Origin: an uncultured Moraxella sp.
GTDB lineage: Bacteria > Pseudomonadota > Gammaproteobacteria > Pseudomonadales > Moraxellaceae
DNA: 9,721 nt
Direction: 5' to 3'
Assembly (NCBI GenBank): GCA_916720335.1
Contig: CAKAQU010000067.1
Span: 1 to 9,721, forward strand
Part shown: positions 1 to 5,937 of the stretch, in pieces
Layout of the letters: each line of letters opens with the position of its first letter
How positions within the stretch are numbered: position 1 is the stretch's first letter
Notes under the pieces: generated by a model
Databases searched by the model: none
Seen by the model: the letters and a program-made list of their open reading frames with translations, nothing else
What the model was told of the DNA's origin: nothing
Made by a program: the position numbers and the translations under genes

Positions 1-799
1 TCAGGGCGCCGCCAAGCTCAACACCTTTAACGTCATCAGACGCAAATACACGAAAAAACGCACTATGTAGCGCGTTTTGCACACACAAACGCAAAGATTC
101 TGATTCGCTAGCAATAACAGTTGCTGTTGGCATATTATCCATAATTTCAGCAGCTAAATTTGGACCACTTAAAACTCCAAAATTCACTTGCGGCAGCTCT
201 TCTTGAATAATTTCACTCATTAAACAAAATGATTCTTTTTCAATGCCTTTGGTTAAGGAGATAACAGCTTGATGAGTAATGTAAGGAGCAATGGATTTTA
301 AGGTTTCACGTACTGCAGAACTTGGAACAACCACAAAAATTAAATCTTGACCTTTTACTGAATTTGCTAAATCATGACTGAATTTTATTCTTTCATCAAG
401 TTTATGGTTTGGCAAATATTTTTTATTAATATGAGTTTTTTGCATCGCTTTGGCCGTACGTTTATCCCGAACCCATTGTGTTACTTGACAACCGTTTTTT
501 GTTGCAATATTTGCCATGGCTGTACCAAAACTACCACCACCCAAAATTGCAATACGTAAAGGCAAAGGGATATTTTTGACAGTTGCATTGATTTTTGTAT
601 TATCAACATCAGTCTTTTTTATTTTTTTTGCTCTGACAAGTTGGGCAATATTTGCCAAAATACCTTTGTTACCGTCTTTATCTTCTAAATTATTTTCAAA
701 AGTTTCTAACTGCTCTTCTAGTATATGTTTTGCCTCATCAATTTTATTACTAGCGGCATCCACCATTTTTTGAACTTTAAGACTTTTTGGCAATTTCAT
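1..799 (-). CDS. gpsA: Glycerol-3-phosphate dehydrogenase [NAD(P)+], 3' end missing, with long N-terminal extension
   Basis: This cytoplasmic enzyme reduces dihydroxyacetone phosphate to sn-glycerol-3-phosphate, the backbone precursor of phospholipids. The frame is open from the ATG at 799 to the left edge, giving 266 codons; the stop lies outside, so the C-terminal domain is mostly missing. Visible motifs are the Rossmann loop GGGSFGTA at residues 87-94, the family segment SLTKGIE at 181-187, SGPNLAAE at 211-218, and VKGVELGGAL at the edge, which matches the start of the C-terminal domain. E. coli GpsA begins only a few residues before its glycine loop, whereas here about 80 residues precede it, rich in Lys, Glu, Asn and Asp. 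An AAAGG motif 7 nt before the ATG supports this long start. It is probably the last or a late gene of the minus-strand set, 51 nt after the nitroreductase gene. Identity is very secure; the role of the extension is unknown. Confidence 0.95.
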   Translation of the reverse strand, partial: MKLPKSLKVQKMVDAASNKIDEAKHILEEQLETFENNLEDKDGNKGILANIAQLVRAKKIKKTDVDNTKINATVKNIPLPLRIAILGGGSFGTAMANIATKNGCQVTQWVRDKRTAKAMQKTHINKKYLPNHKLDERIKFSHDLANSVKGQDLIFVVVPSSAVRETLKSIAPYITHQAVISLTKGIEKESFCLMSEIIQEELPQVNFGVLSGPNLAAEIMDNMPTATVIASESESLRLCVQNALHSAFFRVFASDDVKGVELGGAL

Positions 800-806
800 A
801 ACTCAA

Positions 807-811
807 CCTTT
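807..811 (-). promoter_or_regulatory. Ribosome binding site of gpsA
   Basis: AAAGG on the minus strand, 7 nt upstream of the ATG at 799-797. It matters because it supports the start that gives GpsA its roughly 80-residue extension, rather than an internal start nearer the NAD-binding loop. Confidence 0.6.
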
Positions 812-850
812 ATTCGTTCATTTGTTAATATAAACTCAATATTTAATAAC

Positions 851-1432
851 TTATTTAATGGTACTTATAATTTGATTTATATATTCTTGGTTAATTTTTT
901 CTCTATTTGGCAAGACAATATCACTAGAACCAATATAAATAAATCCACAAATGATATTATCATCTGATACCTTAAAAAATTCTTTCACTAGTTTTTCATT
1001 AGCCAAATCACCAGTTCGCCAAATGCTCTTATAACCCATTGATTCTAAGGTCAGTAGTATATTTTGAATTACTGCGCCAACGCTTAACAACTGTTCAAAT
1101 TCTGGAACTTTATCATGTTGTTTAAAATTTGTCGCAACTGTAATAATCATTGGCGCGCGTTTTGGCATATTTGATAATTTTTTTTCTGCAATTTCATCAA
1201 GTGTCTTGTTTTCTTTTATAGCTTTTTCTTTGCCCGCTTTTAATAAAACATCCCCAAATTTATCTAAATTATCTTCAGTTAAAATAGATATTTGATAAGG
1301 AACAAGTTTTTTATGGTCTGGAGCAGTTAAAGCGGTTTCTAAAATAATTGATAATTCTTCTTTATTTGGCATTGGTTTATTTAAATTTCCAACACTTCTT
1401 CTTGATTGTATTAGACGAACAATAGAATTCAT
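851..1432 (-). CDS. Nitroreductase family protein, YdjA-like
   Basis: The protein has 193 residues, close to the usual length of single-domain FMN-dependent nitroreductases. It resembles E. coli YdjA along its length. RRS at residues 11-13 is the usual FMN-phosphate contact, APDH stands at 37-40 followed by a short loop and PYQ, APMIITVAT at 93-101 forms a core strand, and WRTG at 138-141 and GFIYIG at 163-168 match the conserved C-terminal part. Family members are usually homodimers with FMN at the interface that reduce nitro compounds or quinones with NAD(P)H; the natural substrate of YdjA-type proteins is not known. The start ATG has only a weak GAGA motif upstream. The gene lies 63 nt after zapE and 51 nt before gpsA on the same strand, so it is probably cotranscribed with them. 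No damage is visible. Confidence 0.9.
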   Translation of the reverse strand: MNSIVRLIQSRRSVGNLNKPMPNKEELSIILETALTAPDHKKLVPYQISILTEDNLDKFGDVLLKAGKEKAIKENKTLDEIAEKKLSNMPKRAPMIITVATNFKQHDKVPEFEQLLSVGAVIQNILLTLESMGYKSIWRTGDLANEKLVKEFFKVSDDNIICGFIYIGSSDIVLPNREKINQEYINQIISTIK

Positions 1433-1495
1433 GACTTATCTCGCTTTTAAAGTTTATTTTTATTTTAACCAAGTTCAATTAATAATATTTTTAAT

Positions 1496-2605
1496 TCAGT
1501 CTAATTTGTGTTCCTGGGATAAATATTCTTCTGATTGCATTTCAAGAAGCCTAGAGCGAGTACGCTCTATTTCAAAGGCTAATTTTTCACCTTGATAAAT
1601 GTCTAAAATGGATTGTTCTGCTCGCATCAGTAATTTTACTTTCCTATCATAAAATTCATCAACCAAATAAATAAAACGTCGAACAGGGTCCATAAGATTA
1701 TCATTTAAATCAGGTGTATTATCAATTAAAACGGTATTAAAATTATTAGCAATCTCAATAAAATCCGCGGCTGATCTAGGCTGTAAACACAATTCTCGAA
1801 AATCAACAAGTAAAATAGTTTCTGTACGTTTTTTAATAATAACTTCACGTCCACCAACTGTAGTTGGGTCAGTAAAAACACTTTGATTGGCAGATAGTGC
1901 TTCAAAACGCTCATTGAGCCAATTATTAGTTTCTTGAGATAAAGGTGATATGTATAATTTTGCTTGTTTTAATAGCCTTAATCGATAATCAATACCAGCA
2001 TCAATATTCATAACTACTGTATTTTTTTCTACTTGAGCAATAGCAGGTAAAAATCGATCTCTATGAATGCCATTTTTATACAGTCCTGATGGCTCGATAT
2101 TGGATGTTGCAACCAATGTAATGCCTTTTTTAAATAGCATAGTAAATAAATCACCCAAAATCATTGCATCAGATACATTAGAAACAAAAAATTCATCAAA
2201 ACAAATAACGATTGCTTCATTATAAATAATATCTGCAACTTTTTCTAAAGGATTACTCTGTCCACGCAGCGCAACCAATTCTTTTTGAACTCGCTGCATA
2301 AAATGATGAAAATGCAGCCTCATTTTTCTTTCTATTGGTAGACTTTCATAAAACATATCCATCAACCAAGTTTTTCCACGACCCACCCCACCCCACATAT
2401 ACAAACCTTTAGGTGGTGAATTTGTTTTTTGTTTGAACAAACTAGCGAAGAATCCTTGATTTTTTGAATTATTAAATTGAATAATTTGATGATATAAATT
2501 ATCTAAATATTTAATTGCATTTTCTTGAACTTCATCGTGTTTAAATTCACCACCAGAAAGTGCGGTTTGATATTTTTCTAATGGACTTTTTTCATTTATT
2601 TTCAT
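1496..2605 (-). CDS. zapE: Cell division ATPase ZapE (AFG1/LACE1 family)
   Basis: The protein has 369 residues, close to the 375 of E. coli ZapE (formerly YhcM), which acts at the Z-ring during constriction and hydrolyses ATP. The signature P-loop GGVGRGKT is at residues 72-79, following GLYMWG. Next come the HFHHFM segment at about 98-103, the Walker B stretch IVICFDEFF at 132-140, a TSNI sensor-like motif at 167-170, RDRFLP at 182-187, and DPVRRFIYLVDEFYD at 306-320 near the C-terminus. These occur in family order and spacing. The start ATG has an AAAGG ribosome binding site 9 nt upstream. It is 44 nt downstream of the hydrolase gene and 63 nt upstream of the nitroreductase gene, all on the minus strand. 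The protein looks intact. Mitochondrial homologues (Afg1/LACE1) act in protein quality control, so a second role is possible. Confidence 0.95.
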   Translation of the reverse strand: MKINEKSPLEKYQTALSGGEFKHDEVQENAIKYLDNLYHQIIQFNNSKNQGFFASLFKQKTNSPPKGLYMWGGVGRGKTWLMDMFYESLPIERKMRLHFHHFMQRVQKELVALRGQSNPLEKVADIIYNEAIVICFDEFFVSNVSDAMILGDLFTMLFKKGITLVATSNIEPSGLYKNGIHRDRFLPAIAQVEKNTVVMNIDAGIDYRLRLLKQAKLYISPLSQETNNWLNERFEALSANQSVFTDPTTVGGREVIIKKRTETILLVDFRELCLQPRSAADFIEIANNFNTVLIDNTPDLNDNLMDPVRRFIYLVDEFYDRKVKLLMRAEQSILDIYQGEKLAFEIERTRSRLLEMQSEEYLSQEHKLD

Positions 2606-2614
2606 AAGTTTTTA

Positions 2615-2619
2615 CCTTT
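2615..2619 (-). promoter_or_regulatory. Ribosome binding site of zapE
   Basis: AAAGG on the minus strand, 9 nt upstream of the zapE ATG at 2605-2603. It sits in the 44-nt gap after the hydrolase gene and fixes the zapE start. Confidence 0.6.
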
Positions 2620-2649
2620 AAATGATGACTAAAGATTAATAAATTTAAG

Positions 2650-3312
2650 TTAGGAATTACTTTTATAAATATCTTCTAAAACATTTTTTAAGTCTTCTTG
2701 TTTTCCATTAAAAAAATGGGCTGCTCCTTCTATTTTAATTGATTTTAAACCAAATAATTCAGAAAATTTTTCTATATTATTTGGGTTAATAAATTCATCT
2801 TTATTTCCATAAACAACAAATGTATTTTCCTTATTAAATTTTAATCCTTCTGGGTTATTTTTTTCAATGGATGGAACAACTAAAATTGTTTTTTCTAATT
2901 GAATGTTTTTATAATTATTTAGTTTATTTTCTAGTATCTCATTACTTAGTAAACAAGCAATAAACCCGCCAAATGAAAAACCAGAGATGTGTAAATATGC
3001 TGCATTTGTTTGATTGATAGCCCAATTTAATACACAAAGTGCATCGATAAACTCTCCTTGACCATACTCAATATTGCCACTTGATTTTCCAACACCACGA
3101 TAATTAAAACGCACAACGTTGATATTTTTATCACGGTAGAAACGATACAGGTTTGTAACTACCTTACTTAGCATATTTCCACCTACTTTGGGATTTGGAT
3201 GGCAAATAATTGCAAGATGTTTACTATTTTTCCAAGTGTAGTCTACTTCTAAAACAGCATCTTTGGCAATGTGTTTTGCTGGAATTAATATTGTTGGTTT
3301 TTGGATTTTCAT
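2650..3312 (-). CDS. Alpha/beta hydrolase (COG2945-like)
   Basis: This 220-residue single-domain alpha/beta hydrolase has no signal peptide, so it should be cytoplasmic. The early HPNPKVGGNM segment (residues 38-47) corresponds to the HPHP..GG motif of the COG2945 group of small bacterial hydrolases, where it forms part of the oxyanion region. VVRFNYRGVGKS (66-77) is the next conserved strand and loop. The nucleophile elbow is GFSFGG, giving Ser113. Asp172 in YGNKDEF and His199 in GAAHFF complete a plausible Ser-Asp-His triad. The substrate is unknown; esters, thioesters or peptides are all possible. The gene appears to lead the minus-strand set: an extended -10 promoter lies about 50 nt upstream, and zapE follows after 44 nt. 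The ATG lacks a clear Shine-Dalgarno sequence and the leader is very A/T-rich. No truncation is visible. Confidence 0.88.
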   Translation of the reverse strand: MKIQKPTILIPAKHIAKDAVLEVDYTWKNSKHLAIICHPNPKVGGNMLSKVVTNLYRFYRDKNINVVRFNYRGVGKSSGNIEYGQGEFIDALCVLNWAINQTNAAYLHISGFSFGGFIACLLSNEILENKLNNYKNIQLEKTILVVPSIEKNNPEGLKFNKENTFVVYGNKDEFINPNNIEKFSELFGLKSIKIEGAAHFFNGKQEDLKNVLEDIYKSNS

Positions 3313-3358
3313 TAGTTTAATTTTGGCTTTTTAAGATTGCATAAAGAAAAATTTGTTT

Positions 3359-3386
3359 ATTATATCATTTTTATTTGGTTTGTTGA
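3359..3386 (-). promoter_or_regulatory. Predicted sigma-70 promoter for the hydrolase-zapE-nitroreductase-gpsA set
   Basis: On the minus strand, TGATATAAT (3367-3359) is a perfect -10 hexamer with the TG extension. TCAACA (3386-3381) matches 4 of 6 bases of the -35 consensus at a spacing of 16. Transcription would start near 3352, leaving a leader of about 40 nt before the hydrolase ATG. In such AT-rich DNA chance matches are common, but the complete extended -10 in the only sizeable intergenic region is persuasive. Confidence 0.5.
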
Positions 3387-3435
3387 TTTTTTGTTTAATG
3401 TTACTTTTTGTTAATAAAATTTAAATTAATTTGAC

Positions 3436-3457
3436 AAATTTTTACAAATAAAAATTT
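3436..3457. repeat. Short A/T inverted repeat in the divergent spacer
   Basis: AAATTTTT at 3436-3443 is mirrored by AAAAATTT at 3450-3457 around a 6-nt loop (ACAAAT). The arms are perfect but contain only A and T, so chance is a real possibility. It overlaps the candidate -35 region of the lipoprotein gene and could be an operator, but no known binding motif is recognised. Confidence 0.3.
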
Positions 3458-3468
3458 TTCTTTATCTT
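3441..3468 (+). promoter_or_regulatory. Weak candidate promoter for the lipoprotein gene
   Basis: TTTACA (3441-3446) and TATCTT (3463-3468) are separated by 16 nt, matching 5 of 6 and 4 of 6 consensus bases. Transcription would begin near 3475, about 45 nt before the ATG. A consensus TTGACA at 3431-3436 has no good -10 at the right distance, and TATTAT at 3474-3479 has no -35 partner. One of these must serve the gene, but the choice is uncertain. Confidence 0.25.
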
Positions 3469-3505
3469 ACTTTTATTATAATTTCTAGTAGTTTTCTTTT
3501 CTTTT

Positions 3506-3517
3506 GGAGAAAAAGGA
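3506..3517 (+). promoter_or_regulatory. Ribosome binding site region of the lipoprotein gene
   Basis: Two purine-rich motifs precede the ATG at 3520. GGAG (3506-3509) leaves a 10-nt spacing, and AAGGA (3513-3517) leaves only 2 nt, too close for normal use. GGAG is the more likely ribosome contact. The strong purine tract supports translation from this ATG, which also places the lipobox at the usual depth. Confidence 0.55.
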
Positions 3518-3519
3518 TT

Positions 3520-3882
3520 ATGTTAAATAAATTTTTAGTTACAATGGGCATTGTTGCATCGATTTTTACTTTATCGGGCTGCCAAAATACGCCTATATCG
3601 CCAGTAATTCCTAAAGCAGACAGTACTTTTGAGACTACAGGCTTAGGTTCAACCAAGGTTAAGGCGCAACATGCTGCTATGCAGAGTGCCCAGAAACAGT
3701 GTGGGCACAAAACGCCAGTTGTGATTAGTGACAAGACAACTTATAATGGCGTGGTTGATGAAAAACTTGGACGAGTGATTGACCAAGGGGCAGCGGTACT
3801 AGGTACAATCATTGGAGTTGGTAAACCAAGCTTAAGTCGCGACGATGATTATGAATTTTTTATTAAATTTAATTGTCAATAA
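3520..3882 (+). CDS. Small predicted lipoprotein of unknown function
   Basis: I do not recognise this 120-residue protein as a named family. Residues 1-20 form a short signal peptide: Lys4, a hydrophobic core, then the lipobox LSGC with Cys21 as the lipidated residue. After cleavage about 100 residues remain. Residue 22 is Gln, not Asp, so outer-membrane sorting is expected under the E. coli rule. The mature part has a helix-like segment with spaced alanines ending in Cys61, a TTYNGVVDEKLGRVID stretch (73-88), a Gly/Ala/Ile-rich stretch around 89-100 (AAVLGTIIGVG), and a polar RDDDYEF run before Cys119. Cys61 and Cys119 could form a disulfide in the periplasm. It is the only plus-strand gene here, has its own upstream region, and overlaps recD tail to tail. 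Its GC content, about 46% over 3601-3840, is far above that of its neighbours. Confidence 0.85.
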   Translation: MLNKFLVTMGIVASIFTLSGCQNTPISPVIPKADSTFETTGLGSTKVKAQHAAMQSAQKQCGHKTPVVISDKTTYNGVVDEKLGRVIDQGAAVLGTIIGVGKPSLSRDDDYEFFIKFNCQ

Positions 3883-5926
3883 TTCCACAATCCCCTATTC
3901 TTTCAAATTCTTTTAACCCTGTATATCTTTTGGTTTCAGTGTTAATTGATTTTTCCAAAGCTGATTTAGTACTGTATATTTTCACTTGTTTTTTTGCACG
4001 AGTAATTGCAGTATAAATCAGCTCTTTAGATAGGATTCTTTGATTATCATCATTAAATGTAATGGCAACTGTATCAAATTCCGAGCCTTGTGATTTATGT
4101 ATAGTAATGGCATAACTACTTTCAACAATATCATCATCAAACATATGTATTGGAAATATTTTTAAGGATTTTTCGTAAAAATATACAGCCAGTTGATTAC
4201 TTTTTCTTCCATTTTGTAGGCAAATTCCAATATCGCCATTAAATAAACCCAAATCATATCTGTTTTTTAATACCATCACTGGCCTTCCATGATACCAAGA
4301 AAATCTGGAAAATTCTGGTGATAACTCTAAATAATCTCTATGAGCAATTTTAATATAATGATTTATTGAGTGGTCTCCACAAATAAAAGAGTGAGAAGCG
4401 GTTAAAATACGATACTGATTTAGTGATTTATTTAGTAAAGTTAAATAATTTTTTTGTTGTTCTTCATCCATTTGAAAAAATGTATTTTTTATTTGTTTGG
4501 TTAAATAAAAATAACTATTTTCTCCATCATAATAAGGTTTGAGCAAATCATCATAAAAGCTTTTATCATTATCAGAATTTATATCCTTAAAAAACAAATC
4601 ACTGCTGGTACTTATAATATTTTGAAAAAAATCAATATCAATAAATTCTTTTTGGTTAATCAAGTGAGCTAATTTTCCTATTCCAGATTCATTATTAAAT
4701 CTCTTACTTTGTATTAGATTTGTTTGATTGTTCTTTAAAATATCTAATTTACATAAATCAAATAATACAGAACCGGCATCAACAGCCGATAATTGATGAG
4801 TATCACCCAATAAAATAATTTTTGATTTTGGTTTAATTGCCATTAATAAATTTTTGGCAAGTTCAATACCAAGCATAGATGCTTCATCAATAATAATGAT
4901 TTCATAAGATAAAGGATTATTTTTATGGTAGTAAGGCATACCGTTATTGCCAATACCAAGCAATCTATGAATTGTCATTGGTTCTGGCAAGGAGATATCA
5001 TTTTCTTTAATTGCATTCTGCAAAGATTCTTTCATTCTCTGACCAGCTTTTCCTGTCGGCGCAACAAGTGCCAAATGAATATTTGGATTTTTATCATAAA
5101 TCATTCTAACCATTTGAGCAATTGTAAATGTTTTACCTGTTCCAGGTCCGCCAGTAATAATAGAAATTGAATGATTGCAAATATTTTCGATAGCCTCTAT
5201 CTGTTCTTTATTTAATTTTTCAGTTAAACTTCTTTCTATATCATTGAATGTACTTTCTGATTGACATAAATTTTTTATTTCATTAAATAATAGTTTTTCT
5301 GCATGATAGATACGATTTAACCATATAATAGCTTTATTTTCTTTTTCTTTGTAATTAACAATAATTACCCGATCATTTTTTTGACAATTTACCGAAAAAA
5401 AACAATTATTTTTTAATCTATCAATAAAATTTTTTAATGAATCTTTTAAAATATAAAAACTTAAATAATAAAATCTTAATAAAGATAAATAAATAATATA
5501 ATATTCATCTATTATATTTTTTATTTCCGTACTATTTTTTTTATCACTATCTTTGTTTATCTTATTATAAAGACTATTCTTAAAATTAAATTCCAAGTCT
5601 TTCATAATAATATTTATTTTTTCTTGATTTTTTCTTGATTTGTAAAGTTCATCTGAAAATTCTAATATGCTTGAATAAGATATGACATTATCAAAATAAG
5701 ATAATGTAATCGTTATGATTTCCTCTAGCCAATTAGAATTTGAAATTAATAATACAGTATGACCTTCGTTTAAATATCTAGTTAATAAAAAATAAAACAA
5801 ATGAAAAATATTATTATCAATTTCATGAATATAATTATTTTCAAATATTAGATTACTATGAATATTAATATTATTATTAATACGTTTTACAATATATTGA
5901 CTAATTGATAATTCTTCGATATTCAT
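3869..5926 (-). CDS. recD: Exodeoxyribonuclease V alpha subunit RecD
   Basis: RecD is the 5'-3' helicase motor of RecBCD, which unwinds and degrades DNA from double-strand ends and loads RecA. All superfamily 1B motifs are present: P-loop GGPGTGKT (residues 259-266), APTGKAGQRM (289-298), TIHRLLG (318-324), Walker B IIDEAS (345-350), GDTHQL (374-379), SKRF (407-410), WYHGRPVM with LFNGDIGI (544-568), TIHKSQGSEFD (608-618) and YTAITRAK (638-645). A segment at 201-217 (IWLNRIYHAEKLLFNEI) matches the E. coli stretch before the helicase core. At 685 residues it is longer than the 608 of E. coli. The excess lies mainly between residues about 65 and 200, a Lys/Asn/Ile/Tyr-rich region encoded by extremely AT-rich DNA. 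The ATG follows recB by 8 nt with an overlapping ribosome binding site. The last 14 nt overlap the lipoprotein gene on the other strand. Confidence 0.97.
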   Translation of the reverse strand: MNIEELSISQYIVKRINNNINIHSNLIFENNYIHEIDNNIFHLFYFLLTRYLNEGHTVLLISNSNWLEEIITITLSYFDNVISYSSILEFSDELYKSRKNQEKINIIMKDLEFNFKNSLYNKINKDSDKKNSTEIKNIIDEYYIIYLSLLRFYYLSFYILKDSLKNFIDRLKNNCFFSVNCQKNDRVIIVNYKEKENKAIIWLNRIYHAEKLLFNEIKNLCQSESTFNDIERSLTEKLNKEQIEAIENICNHSISIITGGPGTGKTFTIAQMVRMIYDKNPNIHLALVAPTGKAGQRMKESLQNAIKENDISLPEPMTIHRLLGIGNNGMPYYHKNNPLSYEIIIIDEASMLGIELAKNLLMAIKPKSKIILLGDTHQLSAVDAGSVLFDLCKLDILKNNQTNLIQSKRFNNESGIGKLAHLINQKEFIDIDFFQNIISTSSDLFFKDINSDNDKSFYDDLLKPYYDGENSYFYLTKQIKNTFFQMDEEQQKNYLTLLNKSLNQYRILTASHSFICGDHSINHYIKIAHRDYLELSPEFSRFSWYHGRPVMVLKNRYDLGLFNGDIGICLQNGRKSNQLAVYFYEKSLKIFPIHMFDDDIVESSYAITIHKSQGSEFDTVAITFNDDNQRILSKELIYTAITRAKKQVKIYSTKSALEKSINTETKRYTGLKEFERIGDCGIIDN

Positions 5927-5932
5927 TATAAA

Positions 5933-5937
5933 TCCTA
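5933..5937 (-). promoter_or_regulatory. recB stop codon / recD ribosome binding site overlap
   Basis: On the minus strand TAGGA reads 5937-5933. TAG is the recB stop, and AGGA is the recD Shine-Dalgarno 6 nt before its ATG (5926-5924). A ribosome terminating on recB is therefore placed on the recD start signal, which favours translational coupling and balanced subunit output. The sequence is clear; the coupling is inferred. Confidence 0.7.

Noticed and set aside
374..967. Three plus-strand open frames (374-559, 516-773, 725-967)
   Set aside because: The first two lie entirely antisense to gpsA, and the third spans the start of gpsA and the end of the nitroreductase gene. Their products are hydrophobic or Asn/Phe-rich without family resemblance, as expected for the reverse of AT-rich coding DNA.
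1726..1914. Second minus-strand frame within zapE
   Set aside because: It lies fully inside zapE in another frame, is Leu-rich with no motif, and zapE is continuous and complete around it.
2558..2566. AAGTGCGGT, the 9-base core of the Haemophilus-type DNA uptake sequence, inside zapE
   Set aside because: It occurs once in 9.7 kb, while genomes that use it carry it about once per 1-2 kb. It falls on codons for Q-T-A-L-S in zapE and the GpsA type does not suggest Pasteurellaceae. Chance is the simpler explanation.
3331..3342. Tiny upstream frame (ATG CAA TCT TAA) in the hydrolase leader
   Set aside because: It has no ribosome binding site and only three sense codons; such frames are common by chance in AT-rich leaders.
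3462..3734. Minus-strand open frame opposite the lipoprotein gene
   Set aside because: It is antisense to the signal peptide and first half of a gene with a clear lipobox and ribosome site, has no ribosome site of its own, and its product has no recognisable features.
3860..3900. Possible bidirectional terminator between recD and the lipoprotein gene
   Set aside because: The only symmetry is AATT at each side of a short core, with no GC stem and no adjoining T-run of the required arrangement, and the region is coding on both strands.
4925..5170. Plus-strand open frame inside recD, and a similar one at 9425-9709 inside recB
   Set aside because: Both are antisense to conserved helicase motifs (Walker A region of RecD and of RecB), so the reading is a by-product of those conserved codons.
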